In this document: positions 49,410 to 59,537 of the stretch, piece after piece
Layout: every line of letters starts with the position of its first letter
Position numbering within the stretch: position 1 is the stretch's first letter
Source: an uncultured Prevotellaceae bacterium
GTDB taxonomy: Bacteria; Bacteroidota; Bacteroidia; Bacteroidales; Bacteroidaceae
Length of the DNA stretch: 64,000 nucleotides
Reading direction: 5' to 3'
Assembly (NCBI GenBank): GCA_900315075.1
Contig: OMXV01000010.1
Span: forward strand, 33,285-97,284
Notes under the pieces: generated by a model
Seen by the model: the letters and a program-made list of their open reading frames with translations, nothing else
Told to the model about the DNA's origin: nothing
Database searches by the model: none
Program-made: the position numbers and the translations under genes

Positions 49410-51062
49410 ATGTGTAAAAAAAGATGGTTTGGTATGGCTTTAGCCATGCTTATTTCAACAAACGTGGCAACATTTGCCGGAGGCATTCTCACAAACACCA
49501 ATCAGAGCGTACTGTTTCTGCGTAACCCCGCCCGTGATGGTGCTATAGGGCTTGATGGTGTCTATTCCAACCCTGCTGGTGTTCTTTTTCTTGGCGAAGG
49601 ATTCCATTTGGGATTCAACTGGCAATATGCTCGACAGACACGCACCATTACCTCTCAGAATCCACTTTATACTCTTGGATACAAAAACGACAACCTTGCC
49701 GACAAGATTTTTAAAGGTGTAGCCAACGCACCCTTCATACCCTCCCTACAAGCAGCCTACAACATAGGCGACTGGAGTTTCCAGTTCAATTTCTCTGTGC
49801 CTGGTGGTGGTGGTAAATGCGAATTCGACCATGGTGTGGGAACCTTTGAAAAAGCCGTAGGTGCCATCGCACAAAGATTAATCGGTGTTTCTTCCACTCT
49901 TAATGAGCAACTCAAGCCATTGGGTGCCAGTGTTCCTTCAGTGACGGGCTACGATATGGATGCCTATATGAAGGGGCAGCAATTCTATTTCGGTTTTCAG
50001 ATTGGTGCTGCACGCAAAATCAACGATAATCTGTCTGTCTATGGTGGTCTGCGACTGCTCTATGGTACTGCAGCCTACGAAGCTCGCATGAACAACATCC
50101 GTGTGATGGACGGACAAAACGGCATTTCGCTGCCACAATATTTTGAGGGTGTCATCAATGGTATCGTCAATGCTCGCACCAACATCAGTGGCAACCAGCA
50201 GAAAGTGCAGGCTGGAATCCAACAATATGTAAATGCCTATATGGCTGCAGGCATGACACAGGAGCAAGCTATGCAGATGCCAGAAGTTCAACAACTGACA
50301 GCAACAAGCCAACAACTGCAGGACGCCGATACAAAGCTGAAGGCTGCGGGCGACGAAATTACCTCCAGTGCAGAGGCTTTGGCTCCATACGCCAATGGTA
50401 TGAACCTGAAGTCTGACCAAAGTGGTTGGGGTATCGCTCCCGTCATTGGCATCGACTACAAAATCGGGAATCTGAACTTAGCTGCTAAATACGAGTTTAA
50501 GACCCGTATGCGAATGAAGAACAACTCTACTTTGGAAGAAGCTTCCGTTGTGGCAGCCACCAACAAATACATCGATGGCACCAGTGTGCCAGAAGATGCC
50601 CCTGCCCTTCTCGCTCTTGGAGCCCAGTGGTCGGTGACCGACGCTGTGCGTTTGAACCTTGGCTATCATCATTTCTTCGATAAGAGTGCACACTGGTATC
50701 AGCATAGCGAGAAAGACCTCGACAGCGAAACCAATGAATACTTAGCTGGTGCAGAATGGGATATCACCAAGCGTCTGCAAGTGAGTGGCGGTGCCCAGCT
50801 CACCCGTTACGGACTGTCTGACAAATTCATGAACGACATGTCGTTTGTAGTCAACTCATGGACATTCGGCTTGGGCATAGGATATCAAGTCACCGATAAT
50901 GTCAAGATAAATGCAGCCTATTTCCAGACCAACTACGACAACTACGATATGGACACCCCAGCACAGTCAATCGCTGGAATGGGTCTTGAAATTCCCGCTG
51001 GTCACGACTCTTTCACCCGTACCAATAAAGTTATCGGTCTGGGAGTGGAAATCACACTATAA
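49410..51062 (+). CDS. FadL/OmpP1-type outer-membrane protein
   Basis: A 550-residue outer-membrane transporter of the FadL/TodX group for hydrophobic compounds. The start at MCKKRWFGMALAMLISTNVA follows the promoter; a signal peptide ends near THFAG-like TFAG. The hatch motif near the N-terminus appears as FLRNPARDGAIGLDGVYSNP-AG, and beta strands run to the C-terminal KVIGLGVEITL. A helical insertion at about 270-340 (QQVNAYMAAGMTQEQAMQMP-like) is larger than in E. coli FadL. The substrate is unknown. Confidence 0.83.
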   Translation: MCKKRWFGMALAMLISTNVATFAGGILTNTNQSVLFLRNPARDGAIGLDGVYSNPAGVLFLGEGFHLGFNWQYARQTRTITSQNPLYTLGYKNDNLADKIFKGVANAPFIPSLQAAYNIGDWSFQFNFSVPGGGGKCEFDHGVGTFEKAVGAIAQRLIGVSSTLNEQLKPLGASVPSVTGYDMDAYMKGQQFYFGFQIGAARKINDNLSVYGGLRLLYGTAAYEARMNNIRVMDGQNGISLPQYFEGVINGIVNARTNISGNQQKVQAGIQQYVNAYMAAGMTQEQAMQMPEVQQLTATSQQLQDADTKLKAAGDEITSSAEALAPYANGMNLKSDQSGWGIAPVIGIDYKIGNLNLAAKYEFKTRMRMKNNSTLEEASVVAATNKYIDGTSVPEDAPALLALGAQWSVTDAVRLNLGYHHFFDKSAHWYQHSEKDLDSETNEYLAGAEWDITKRLQVSGGAQLTRYGLSDKFMNDMSFVVNSWTFGLGIGYQVTDNVKINAAYFQTNYDNYDMDTPAQSIAGMGLEIPAGHDSFTRTNKVIGLGVEITL

Positions 51063-51091
51063 TTGAGTTAATGAGTTTGTAAGTTTCGTTC

Positions 51092-53359
51092 TTACAACGG
51101 ATCGACATCGAAATACAACTGCAGGGCAGCATAACGCTTGTCCTGCATTATTTTTTCATGGGCAAGTTTTAGGTACTGACGCACGCGTGCAAGGTCGATG
51201 CCATTTTCGAGTTTTACCACGATTTTGCGGATGCAAAGAGTTTTCACTCTCGCCACGGCCGGTTTGTCAGGTCCAAGAATGCGGCTGCCAAACCACTGCC
51301 GAAGCAGTGCCCCCATCATTATTGCAGCAGAATCGACTACAGACTCCTCACGGTGCCGCAAGAATACATACACAACACGGTAGAAAGGAGGATAGTGAAA
51401 AGCTTTTCTTTCTTCTAAGATACTATTGTATAGCGCCTTGTAGTTATGCTCCACCACTTGAATTATCACTGGCAAGTCTGGACTTTTGGTCTGCAGTATC
51501 ACCAATCCTCGTTTTCCTTTACGTCCTGCCCTACCACTTACCTGCGCCATCATCATAAATGCATGTTCATATGCACGGAAATCAGGATAGTTGAGCATTG
51601 TATCGGCATTGAGTATTCCTACGATGCTCACTTTGTCGAAGTCCAATCCTTTGCTAATCATCTGTGTGCCGATGAGCAGATTGGTACGTCCAGCCGAGAA
51701 GTCATCAATCAAGCGTGCGTAAGCCGACCGGCTACGGGTTGTGTCGAGATCCATACGAGCAACACGCGCCTCAGGGAAGATGTCACGGATTTGATCCTCC
51801 ACCTTCTCCGTACCAAACCCTCTACCACGCAATTCCTGACTCTCACAACACGGACACTGTTTAGGCACAGTATAAGTATAGCCGCAATAGTGGCAAGTGA
51901 GCATGTTCATCGTTTTGTGCAAGGTAAGCGACACATCACAGTTCTTACACTTGGGCACCCATCCACAGACCTTACATTCCACCATGGGAGCAAAGCCCCT
52001 ACGATTTTGAAAGATGATGGCTTGTTCACCATTGGCGAGAGCCTTTCTCACGGCGATGAGCAGTGTCGGTGAGAAGAGTCCGTTCATCATCTTTCGTCGC
52101 TGCAAGTCCTTGATATCTACTACCTGTATTTCAGGCAATTGTATATCCTGATGACGATGCTCCAATTTGACAAGGCCGTATTTGCCGTTCTCTGCATTAT
52201 AATAACTTTCCATCGAGGGTGTCGCCGTACCGAGAAGTGTCTTTGCACCAACCATGGCAGCCATCATAATGGCCACCGAACGTGCATGGTATCGTGGTGC
52301 CGGGTCCTGCTGCTTAAAGGATGTCTCATGCTCTTCATCCACAATCACCAGTCCCAAGTTACGGAAAGGCAGAAAGACAGCACTCCGTGCCCCTAAGATA
52401 ATATCGTAGGGACATTCCGAAAGTTGTTTTTTCCATATCTCCACCCTTTCGGCATCACTATAACGAGAATGATAGATGCCCATTCTGTTGCCAAACACCC
52501 GCTGCAGGCGCTGTGTCATCTGTACGGTAAGGGCAATTTCTGGCAGCAGATACAACACTTGTCGGTGTTCCTGGAGTGTTTTTTGGATAAGATGAATATA
52601 GATTTCTGTTTTACCGCTTGAGGTGACCCCATGCAGCAACACCACTTTTTTCTGTAAGAATTGGAAGAGAATCTGATTGTACGCCTCTTGCTGGTAAGTA
52701 TTTAGTTTACAGATATTCTCAGGATGCGGTTCCCCACCATGATTGAGTCTTCCCACCTCCTTCTGATAAATGATGAAAATTTGTCGGTCGATGAGATTTT
52801 TCAGGGTAGCACTGGTGCAATGCGACTGGTTCATCAATTCATCACGTGATACCTCCACAATAGGTTCTGCACACGTATCACCTTCGATGGTATCATAGTG
52901 TGATAAGGACAGGAAATCTACAAGCACCTTTTGTTGTGCCGTAGCTCTGCGGAGCATATCCAAGGCGATATGGATAGCTTGTTCATTACGATATTTGGGA
53001 GCGAGGGTGATATACGCCTCAGTGCGTGGACGATAGTCGTCTTCTTTCAGTCCTGCTGGCATAGCAGCATTATAGACCTCTCCTATAGGCGACATATAAT
53101 AGTCGGCAATCCATTTCCACATCTTCAGTTGTCCGTCAAGAAGCATCGGCTGATTGTCGGGCAGCCCTGTAATGGGTTTACAATCGAAATCTGGCTTTCG
53201 GTCGTGAATTCCTGCCACGACAGCGAGATAAGTCTTGCTTTTCCCTAATGGCACTACTACACGCATACCCACTTGCACTCTGCCCACATATTCCTTGGGT
53301 ATGGCGTATGTGAAGAAACCCTCCAAAGGCAAGGGCAGAATGACATCTACGAAGTGCAT
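51092..53359 (-). CDS. priA: Primosomal protein N' (PriA helicase)
   Basis: Replication-restart helicase, 755 residues. The N-terminal DNA-binding domain starts MHFVDVILPLPLEGFFTYAI. Walker A is LLHGVTSSGKTEIYIH, the DEEH box is VIVDEEHETSFKQQ, and zinc-binding cysteines fill CKVCGWVPKCKNCD and CHYCG...CPCCES. Helicase motif V/VI region GTQMISKGLDFDKV is intact. Heptamer repeats lie just upstream at 53369-53408. Confidence 0.95.
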   Translation of the reverse strand: MHFVDVILPLPLEGFFTYAIPKEYVGRVQVGMRVVVPLGKSKTYLAVVAGIHDRKPDFDCKPITGLPDNQPMLLDGQLKMWKWIADYYMSPIGEVYNAAMPAGLKEDDYRPRTEAYITLAPKYRNEQAIHIALDMLRRATAQQKVLVDFLSLSHYDTIEGDTCAEPIVEVSRDELMNQSHCTSATLKNLIDRQIFIIYQKEVGRLNHGGEPHPENICKLNTYQQEAYNQILFQFLQKKVVLLHGVTSSGKTEIYIHLIQKTLQEHRQVLYLLPEIALTVQMTQRLQRVFGNRMGIYHSRYSDAERVEIWKKQLSECPYDIILGARSAVFLPFRNLGLVIVDEEHETSFKQQDPAPRYHARSVAIMMAAMVGAKTLLGTATPSMESYYNAENGKYGLVKLEHRHQDIQLPEIQVVDIKDLQRRKMMNGLFSPTLLIAVRKALANGEQAIIFQNRRGFAPMVECKVCGWVPKCKNCDVSLTLHKTMNMLTCHYCGYTYTVPKQCPCCESQELRGRGFGTEKVEDQIRDIFPEARVARMDLDTTRSRSAYARLIDDFSAGRTNLLIGTQMISKGLDFDKVSIVGILNADTMLNYPDFRAYEHAFMMMAQVSGRAGRKGKRGLVILQTKSPDLPVIIQVVEHNYKALYNSILEERKAFHYPPFYRVVYVFLRHREESVVDSAAIMMGALLRQWFGSRILGPDKPAVARVKTLCIRKIVVKLENGIDLARVRQYLKLAHEKIMQDKRYAALQLYFDVDPL

Positions 53360-53368
53360 TAGAGATAT

Positions 53369-53408
53369 TTAAGATTGAAGATTGAAGATTGAAGATTGAA
53401 GATTGAAA
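53369..53408. repeat. tandem ATTGAAG heptamers
   Basis: About five heptamers of ATTGAAG ending in ATTGAAA in the gap between the T9SS-linked beta-barrel gene and priA. The same unit occurs at 30703, 36176-36212 and, inverted, near 38616-38670. A CTTACCTCTCACC block follows at 53460. Confidence 0.7.
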
Positions 53409-53496
53409 ATGGAAGGGAAGTTAAAGGAACAAGACCTCCGATGACAACAGAAGTAATCTCTCACCTCTTACCTCTCACCTCCTATTTTTCCATAGC

Positions 53497-54117
53497 CTAA
53501 AAATATATAGCAGCAGAGAGTTGCCATGCGTTGGTGCGAGCTTTGTGCTTCTCGATGTCATCTATCACAGCATCGCGAGCGGAAAGCCATGTCACGTCAG
53601 CAGTACGCCCACAGACCACATTGTAGTTTGCCGACACCTGAAAAGTATTAAAAAGGAGGATGCCACCACCGAGATTGACACTGAAGTTGGAGTCCTTATA
53701 TTTCCAAGTCCGTGCTTGGTCGATTACTTTCTCATCATCGTTGAGACTGAATCCCACCTGTGGTCCAGCATAAACAAACAATCCCAATGAAGTACGGCTA
53801 CCAAAGGTTAGCCTCAGGTTAAGGGGAACGGTCACATTTTTCTGTTTGATTTTCATCGTTTCATTCCCCTGAACCTCTATTTCCCGTTCGTCATAGAGCG
53901 CGGAAAGATCCATCCCGAGTCCGAATGCTGATATTTCCCACTTAAGTGTTGGTCCGACAAAGAATCCGTTGCGATTTTCGGCATTCAGGACTTTTTCCGA
54001 CATGGTGAAGTCCACAATATTATAGCCCCCCTTCACACCCAACTTTACCTGTGCATGAGCAGCTGATGCCGTCAATAAAAACAAAATGACGGTGATTATA
54101 AATGGATTTCTTTTCAT
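53497..54117 (-). CDS. Outer-membrane beta-barrel protein
   Basis: A 206-residue protein with a signal peptide (MKRNPFIITVILFLLTASAA-HAQ) followed by alternating strands (VKLGVKGGYNIVDF, SLGLFVYAGPQVGFSL) and a terminal aromatic residue (AAIYF). This is the OMP_b-brl_2 type small porin fold common in Bacteroidetes. It starts 29 bases after gldN, so it is probably transcribed with the T9SS core and may be an accessory protein of that system. Confidence 0.75.
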   Translation of the reverse strand: MKRNPFIITVILFLLTASAAHAQVKLGVKGGYNIVDFTMSEKVLNAENRNGFFVGPTLKWEISAFGLGMDLSALYDEREIEVQGNETMKIKQKNVTVPLNLRLTFGSRTSLGLFVYAGPQVGFSLNDDEKVIDQARTWKYKDSNFSVNLGGGILLFNTFQVSANYNVVCGRTADVTWLSARDAVIDDIEKHKARTNAWQLSAAIYF

Positions 54118-54146
54118 AGGCCATGGAATATAGGGTTGGGGCTTCG

Positions 54147-55187
54147 TTAGTGCCTTTCTCGTCTTACAGAGACACGGGCAGGGCTGGAAGAGGACGAGGG
54201 AGAGTCGGAGCGACGTCTTGAAGTTTTCTCTGCCTTTTCTTCCTTGGAACGTCTATTGGTTTTGGCCTTTTTCTCCTTTTTACCTTTCACGTCTTGTTGT
54301 GCTGCTGCGATGCTATCGAGTGAATCTTTTTTAGCAGGATCGCCAAAAAGATTTTTTTCAAAATCTATCAATTCCTGCTCGATACGCTGTTGTTCCTGAG
54401 TCATCTGCTCTGGTGTTTCGCAATACTGTGCCAATGTGCGTCCGAGCATGTTTGTCGTCTTATAGATTTTTCCTTCATAGCGATTCATCGTGAAATAGTC
54501 ATCAAGACTCATAGTGGCGGCATTGTTCTTGTCGCTGGTCATGATGGTCTGCTTGCTCAGGAAAGGTGCAATATCATCGTACTTCACCCAGAAGAGCGGA
54601 TATTTTGTGGCACCATCGCCGAAGTCATCCTCCCGGCTCATGATGGGGCAAAGAGCAATTACTTTCCGATGGAAGGTGGATGTACCTTGGTCGTAGTAAG
54701 CGCTTTCCTTTAGATAGTATCCTTTCACCTCCCTCGATGGGATATCGCTGTTATCCAATTTGATACGTCCATCCTGCCGCTCGTAGAAGATGTGGTAGTC
54801 GTCGAGGAAAGCCAATGGCTTGATACGTGCTGAGTCGGTAAACACCTCGTTACCGTCCAGACGATACTCGTATGCCTTGATATTACCCTTCATCATCAGT
54901 TTGAAGAGATAGGTAAAGAGGTTCATCTGGTTGCCCACGGGTTCCACGGGATAGTATAATCCAGCATTTGCTTCATCCTCCAAGTTCATCTCACGGTAAA
55001 TGTCGCGTCTCCAAACAACATCCTCCGACATCGATGCCGATGTAGGGAAAGAAATTTGTGCGCGCGTGGTGATGTTGTTGGCATTCGACTTTGCCTTTTG
55101 CTCTTGCGCATTGCGGCGTGACTGTGGCTGTGCCCCGGCTACTTGTGCCACAAGAGCTATCAACGTAATCAACAAAAATTGTCTCAT
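54147..55187 (-). CDS. gldN: T9SS protein GldN/PorN
   Basis: A 346-residue periplasmic component of the type IX secretion system, forming a ring with GldK under the outer membrane. The signal peptide is MRQFLLITLIALVAQVAGAQ. Family features are DVVWRRDIYREMNLEDEANA and LYYPVEPVGNQMNLFTYLFK. The C-terminal 60 residues are charged low-complexity sequence (KGKKEKKAKTNRRSKEEKAE) not part of the conserved core. It lies 30 bases after gldM. Confidence 0.93.
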   Translation of the reverse strand: MRQFLLITLIALVAQVAGAQPQSRRNAQEQKAKSNANNITTRAQISFPTSASMSEDVVWRRDIYREMNLEDEANAGLYYPVEPVGNQMNLFTYLFKLMMKGNIKAYEYRLDGNEVFTDSARIKPLAFLDDYHIFYERQDGRIKLDNSDIPSREVKGYYLKESAYYDQGTSTFHRKVIALCPIMSREDDFGDGATKYPLFWVKYDDIAPFLSKQTIMTSDKNNAATMSLDDYFTMNRYEGKIYKTTNMLGRTLAQYCETPEQMTQEQQRIEQELIDFEKNLFGDPAKKDSLDSIAAAQQDVKGKKEKKAKTNRRSKEEKAEKTSRRRSDSPSSSSSPARVSVRRERH

Positions 55188-55217
55188 ATTCTCGGTTTCG
55201 TTATTTCATTCAAAATA

Positions 55218-56774
55218 TCAATTCACAATCACCTCAAGTGCCTGAGGCAGTTTGCGTGTGATACCATCGGGTCCCACCGCCTGCACATTAGTGATATAGA
55301 AGCGTTTACCACGTGAGAGGCTGCGGAAGGCACTCTTCTGCGCCTCGGTGAAGGACGCTCCTGCCGATGCCATAGGTTTGGCATTACCCATTTGGTCGAA
55401 GAACACTGTCTCGAAGCTGATGACACGGAACTCAATGTCGAGCAATCCGTCGTCGATGGCAGCCTTGATACCACCCACGCCCATGAGCGATGCCTTTGCC
55501 AGACGTCCACCTTTGAAACGGTCGGTACCCACAGCGATGTATGCCGTTGGGTCGGGCAATTTCCTCACATGGAATGTTGCCGTACCCATGGCAAGGCTCT
55601 TTCCTTTGTCGGTACCTGTGACTGTGAAGGTGACATCCTGTCCTACAGCTGCCGGCACGGCGATATAGTGTCCATTGCCTTGTGAGGTGAGCGAACCACC
55701 GGTCATAGAGAGCGAGACGGCACTTTGTGGCAATCCAGAGCAAGTGACGCTGATGGGGTTTTGGAATCCCGCATATAGCACGTTCATCAAATCTGCAGCC
55801 ACAGTGGCTCCCGTGGGAGGTGAAATGACGGTATATTTCTGTTTGAACTCACGGCGTAGCACTTCGCCTTCAGCATTTTTCATGAGGATGTAACCAGCGA
55901 AAGAATGTTCGCCCGGCCCTCCTGCCGTTAGTGAGTAAGTGCCATTGGCCGATGAGATTCTGGCGCCATTTACATAGATTTCAGGTGTTTGTGTGGTGTC
56001 GATAGCGGCCATGACGATATTGGCTGTTAGTCGTTCACCAGGATAAAGGGTTGTCTTGTCGGGCACGACGAAGGCATCAAGCTTGTTTACACGGATGTCT
56101 TTCATACCCACGTTAGCCACGAGTGAGTGAAGCACCTCGCCCTCAGCGTAGCGGATATCGCTCTGCAACTTGGAGAGAAGAGTGACAGCAGCAGCCACTG
56201 GCATGTCCTCAAACATATATTCCTGCCAGTTTTTGCCTAATGTATTTTCGTTTTGTGGCACAGGGGTAGAAAGGTTGCCAGCGATGATTTCCTTCTGCCG
56301 TGGGTCACTCACCATGGTGAGAATTCTCTCGCGGTAGGAGTTGATGGCATCGTAGAGTTTTTGCCCTTTTCCAGAACCTGGTGCGAGCATCACCTGTGTG
56401 GCTGCCTCTAAGTCATCTTTATTCTTAATATTTAGCATGTCGAAATCGGCACCATCCGATTTTCTGACAATATCTTCCTTCAGTTGCTGTGCAAAATTAT
56501 AGAGCGAGTCGCTCATATTCTTGACGTATGTGGCTTTTTCAAACCATTCCCTCACCTTCTCCGGATTTTCCTTCATCTGCTCATCAAGGTCAGCTAACAT
56601 AGCGACATTCTCTTTCGACGAGTTGGCAGTGGTACGGTTCAGGCTCTCCTCCACAATAGTGAATCCGTCGAGCACCTCGGTGGAGATGTTCAGCGCAAGC
56701 ATAGCCATCAAGACGACATACATCAAGTTGATCATCTTTTGGCGTGGGGAGACGGGTCTTTTCTTTATTGCCAT
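55218..56774 (-). CDS. gldM: T9SS protein GldM/PorM
   Basis: A 518-residue inner-membrane protein that with GldL forms the proton-driven T9SS motor. It has one N-terminal membrane helix (MINLMYVVLMAMLALNISTE) and a large periplasmic part of four domains reaching the outer-membrane ring. The N-terminus MAIKKRPVSPRQK is the family signature. It lies 96 bases after gldL. Confidence 0.94.
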   Translation of the reverse strand: MAIKKRPVSPRQKMINLMYVVLMAMLALNISTEVLDGFTIVEESLNRTTANSSKENVAMLADLDEQMKENPEKVREWFEKATYVKNMSDSLYNFAQQLKEDIVRKSDGADFDMLNIKNKDDLEAATQVMLAPGSGKGQKLYDAINSYRERILTMVSDPRQKEIIAGNLSTPVPQNENTLGKNWQEYMFEDMPVAAAVTLLSKLQSDIRYAEGEVLHSLVANVGMKDIRVNKLDAFVVPDKTTLYPGERLTANIVMAAIDTTQTPEIYVNGARISSANGTYSLTAGGPGEHSFAGYILMKNAEGEVLRREFKQKYTVISPPTGATVAADLMNVLYAGFQNPISVTCSGLPQSAVSLSMTGGSLTSQGNGHYIAVPAAVGQDVTFTVTGTDKGKSLAMGTATFHVRKLPDPTAYIAVGTDRFKGGRLAKASLMGVGGIKAAIDDGLLDIEFRVISFETVFFDQMGNAKPMASAGASFTEAQKSAFRSLSRGKRFYITNVQAVGPDGITRKLPQALEVIVN

Positions 56775-56870
56775 TAGTTTATATTTACGGAGTTCAAAAG
56801 TTCAGTAGTTACAGGAATCAGACAATAGTTTGTAGTTTTCAATTTAACCACCCTTTACTACCTTAATATA

Positions 56871-57905
56871 TTATAATAGACCCTCGTTTTGCGGTTGTGT
56901 GGGTGCAGCCTGTCGCATATTGACGGTCATAGCCTCAATCATGCGGGCATAGATCTTATTGAGCTGCTCTATCTGTTGTGCCATCTTCTTCGACTGCTCG
57001 TTGATTTGGTCGATGGTTCCAATCTGCTGACTGGCGCTCTTGAGCTGCATCTCATAAACCTTGGTAATACCTGTGAGCGTACGGTTCAGATTCTCCATCT
57101 CCTCGGAATCGCGTGTGAGACGCACACTCTGCTCATTGACCTTCTTGAGCATCTCTGTGAGTTCCTTCAACTCATCTACATAGCTCTCTGTTGCCTCTGC
57201 CATTTCAGGCGAAATTTGCTGCTGCTGGGTCACCCATGCCATCGAGGCACCACCCTGTGGCACCACACCACCCTGGGCTACGCCACCACCCTGGGCCACA
57301 GCACCTTCTTGCGCAGCATCACCCTCCTGAGGCACTACACTGCCACCAACGGGAACGGCTCCACCTACAGGAATAGCTCCGCCAACGGGAATGACACCAC
57401 CCATAGGTACTGGACCACCCACAGCGGCCACCATACCACCTTGACCTTCCTGGCCTTCGATGGGAGCACCTGCTCCACTACCGCCACCACCTATGATAAT
57501 GGTACCGCCACCGAAGCCTGGACCTGCAGGTTGTCCTTGTACACCCTCCTGTTCTTCATCATCGGGTGTAAAGTCATCCGACTCACTATCGTCTTGCATA
57601 CCTTCATGCACACCTGCCTCAACTTTTTCTCCTTCAGGAGTGTAATGTGTCTGGAGGTCCATGCCATCAGTAGTTTTGTCAAAAGGTCGGTCGAAGGCTG
57701 AGAGGAAAAACACCAGCACCTCGGTTCCCATACCGATAAACAGCATGAGGTTGGCACCTGGCAAGTGGGTGAGTTTGAACAGTGTACCGGCAATCACAAT
57801 TGATGCGCCCCAACTATAGGCATAGTTCAGAAACGTCTGTCCTGGCACGCTGTCCATCCATTTCTGCAACCGGTAAATGATATTGAATTTACTATATTTT
57901 GTCAT
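56871..57905 (-). CDS. gldL: T9SS protein GldL/PorL with low-complexity insert
   Basis: A 344-residue partner of GldM in the T9SS motor. Two membrane helices at about 28-43 (YSWGASIVIAGTLFKL) and 53-72 (MLFIGMGTEVLVFFLSAFDR) include a Glu in the second helix expected to take part in proton flow. The C-terminal cytoplasmic helix region (about 235-344) is conserved. Between them is a Gly/Val/Pro/Gln-rich repeat tract at about 115-220 (VGGAVPVGGSV, AQGGGVAQGG), making the protein longer than typical GldL. Confidence 0.9.
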   Translation of the reverse strand: MTKYSKFNIIYRLQKWMDSVPGQTFLNYAYSWGASIVIAGTLFKLTHLPGANLMLFIGMGTEVLVFFLSAFDRPFDKTTDGMDLQTHYTPEGEKVEAGVHEGMQDDSESDDFTPDDEEQEGVQGQPAGPGFGGGTIIIGGGGSGAGAPIEGQEGQGGMVAAVGGPVPMGGVIPVGGAIPVGGAVPVGGSVVPQEGDAAQEGAVAQGGGVAQGGVVPQGGASMAWVTQQQQISPEMAEATESYVDELKELTEMLKKVNEQSVRLTRDSEEMENLNRTLTGITKVYEMQLKSASQQIGTIDQINEQSKKMAQQIEQLNKIYARMIEAMTVNMRQAAPTQPQNEGLL

Positions 57906-58083
57906 CTTATTTGGAATTTTTAGGGGTAAGGGGATTGAGGTTAGAAGTGAGAGATAGATTTATTGTTTTCGTAAGGAAGATGATTGCAACGGCGCAGCCG
58001 TCGCCTACGGAGAAGCGAATAGAAGATAATGGTGTTTTGCTAAATGGGGTAATCTCTTACCCCTTACCTCTCACCACTAACTC

Positions 58084-59532
58084 CTATTTTTTCCCTTTCT
58101 GTTTGATACTGGATGAAGTGGCAATGCTTCTCACGCAGCGAAAACCGATGTAGGACCGGGGCTGGTTTTGATATTCCCAGGAGCGCCATGCCGAACGGAT
58201 ATACGATTCAGGGTCTTTCCATGAGCCACCACGCACACTTTTCTTCTTTAGGCGATAGGGGTCTTCCTTGGCTGCCTTATATTCAAGCTGCGGGTTGAGG
58301 TCGTTCATGGCATCCACACCTGCCTCTGTATAGATAGTGCTTGTCCATTCCGCCACATTGCCAGCCATGTCGAAAAGACCGTTGGTATTTGAGGAGTAAA
58401 TACCCACTTTGCTGGTAATCAGGTTGCCATCCTTAGTATAGTTGCCTTTGTCGGGCTTGAAGTTCGCATAGAAGCAGCCGTCTCCATTTTTCACGCTTTC
58501 GTTTTCCCATGGAAACTCCGTTCCGTCCTTACCACGTGCGGCATACTCCCACTCTGCCTCTGTGGGCAGACGGTAGCGCTGCACATACCTTGCCTCTGGT
58601 CCGAGTCCCTTGAGCAAGTATTCTGTGCGCCAGTTACAAAAAGCGTTGGCTTGTTCCCAAGTCACTCCCACCACAGGATAATCGTTGTAGGCAGGGTTGC
58701 TGAAATAGTTACGCAAGTACATCTCATTGTCGGAGTTGCGGAAGTCGTTTACCCAACAGGTGGTGTCTGGATAGACATTTACAATGTAAGTGTTGAGGAA
58801 GTCCCAAGGTCCCGACAGAGGTCGGTTGATGGTTTCACGAACGATACGCCCTTCGTCGTCGATATAGGCGGTGTCTTTCGATATCATCACCACTTCGTTG
58901 GGATCCACCACCACGTCGGTGTTGAGGTTACGCTCCTCAGGCACGAGGCGGTTGCGGCGCAGTGCAGCCGTGGTATAATCATAGATTTCATAGCGATAAT
59001 TGAGCTGACTGGCATCGAGCATTTTTTCTCCAGTCACGGGATTTGTGACATAGAGGCTTTCAAATGCCCGCTGTTCATCCTCGTTAGGTTTGCGGGGAAG
59101 AGACTTTTTCCAGTCGAGGTGTGGCGTCACGGGGTCGCCGTTCTTATCCTCGGTGATTTTATACGACTCATCGCCACCATAGGCAGGGTCGGCAAGACGC
59201 TCACGGAGGATGGAGTCACGCACCCAGAATACAAACTGTTTGTACTTGGAGTTGGTGACTTCTGTCTCATCCATCCAGAAGCCATCGACGGAAATTTCCT
59301 TCACGGGTGTCTCCTTGCCCCAGAGACTATCTTTCTGGTCGATACCCATCTTGAGGAAACCTCGCTTTACCATTGTCATCCCGAAAGGAGCCGGCTCTTT
59401 AAAACTTCTGCCACTCACGCCAACGACTTCCCCCCCTCGTCCGGAGGAGGTAGCCGACTTACCACCGAGACACCCTGTAAGTGTCACGGTGAAGATTGCG
59501 CAGAGTGCTATAATACTATTTCTTGTCTTCAT
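58084..59532 (-). CDS. gldK: T9SS lipoprotein GldK/PorK
   Basis: A 482-residue outer-membrane lipoprotein (lipobox TVTLTGC, Cys21) with the formylglycine-generating-enzyme-like fold of GldK. Family motifs are MDETEVTNSKYKQFVFWVRD, YRLPTEAEWEYAARG and SYIGFRCV. It is not expected to have the enzyme activity of the fold; it forms the T9SS ring with GldN. A 178-base gap with CTTACCTCTCACC-type repeats separates it from gldL. Confidence 0.94.
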   Translation of the reverse strand: MKTRNSIIALCAIFTVTLTGCLGGKSATSSGRGGEVVGVSGRSFKEPAPFGMTMVKRGFLKMGIDQKDSLWGKETPVKEISVDGFWMDETEVTNSKYKQFVFWVRDSILRERLADPAYGGDESYKITEDKNGDPVTPHLDWKKSLPRKPNEDEQRAFESLYVTNPVTGEKMLDASQLNYRYEIYDYTTAALRRNRLVPEERNLNTDVVVDPNEVVMISKDTAYIDDEGRIVRETINRPLSGPWDFLNTYIVNVYPDTTCWVNDFRNSDNEMYLRNYFSNPAYNDYPVVGVTWEQANAFCNWRTEYLLKGLGPEARYVQRYRLPTEAEWEYAARGKDGTEFPWENESVKNGDGCFYANFKPDKGNYTKDGNLITSKVGIYSSNTNGLFDMAGNVAEWTSTIYTEAGVDAMNDLNPQLEYKAAKEDPYRLKKKSVRGGSWKDPESYIRSAWRSWEYQNQPRSYIGFRCVRSIATSSSIKQKGKK

Positions 59533-59537
59533 AAATA

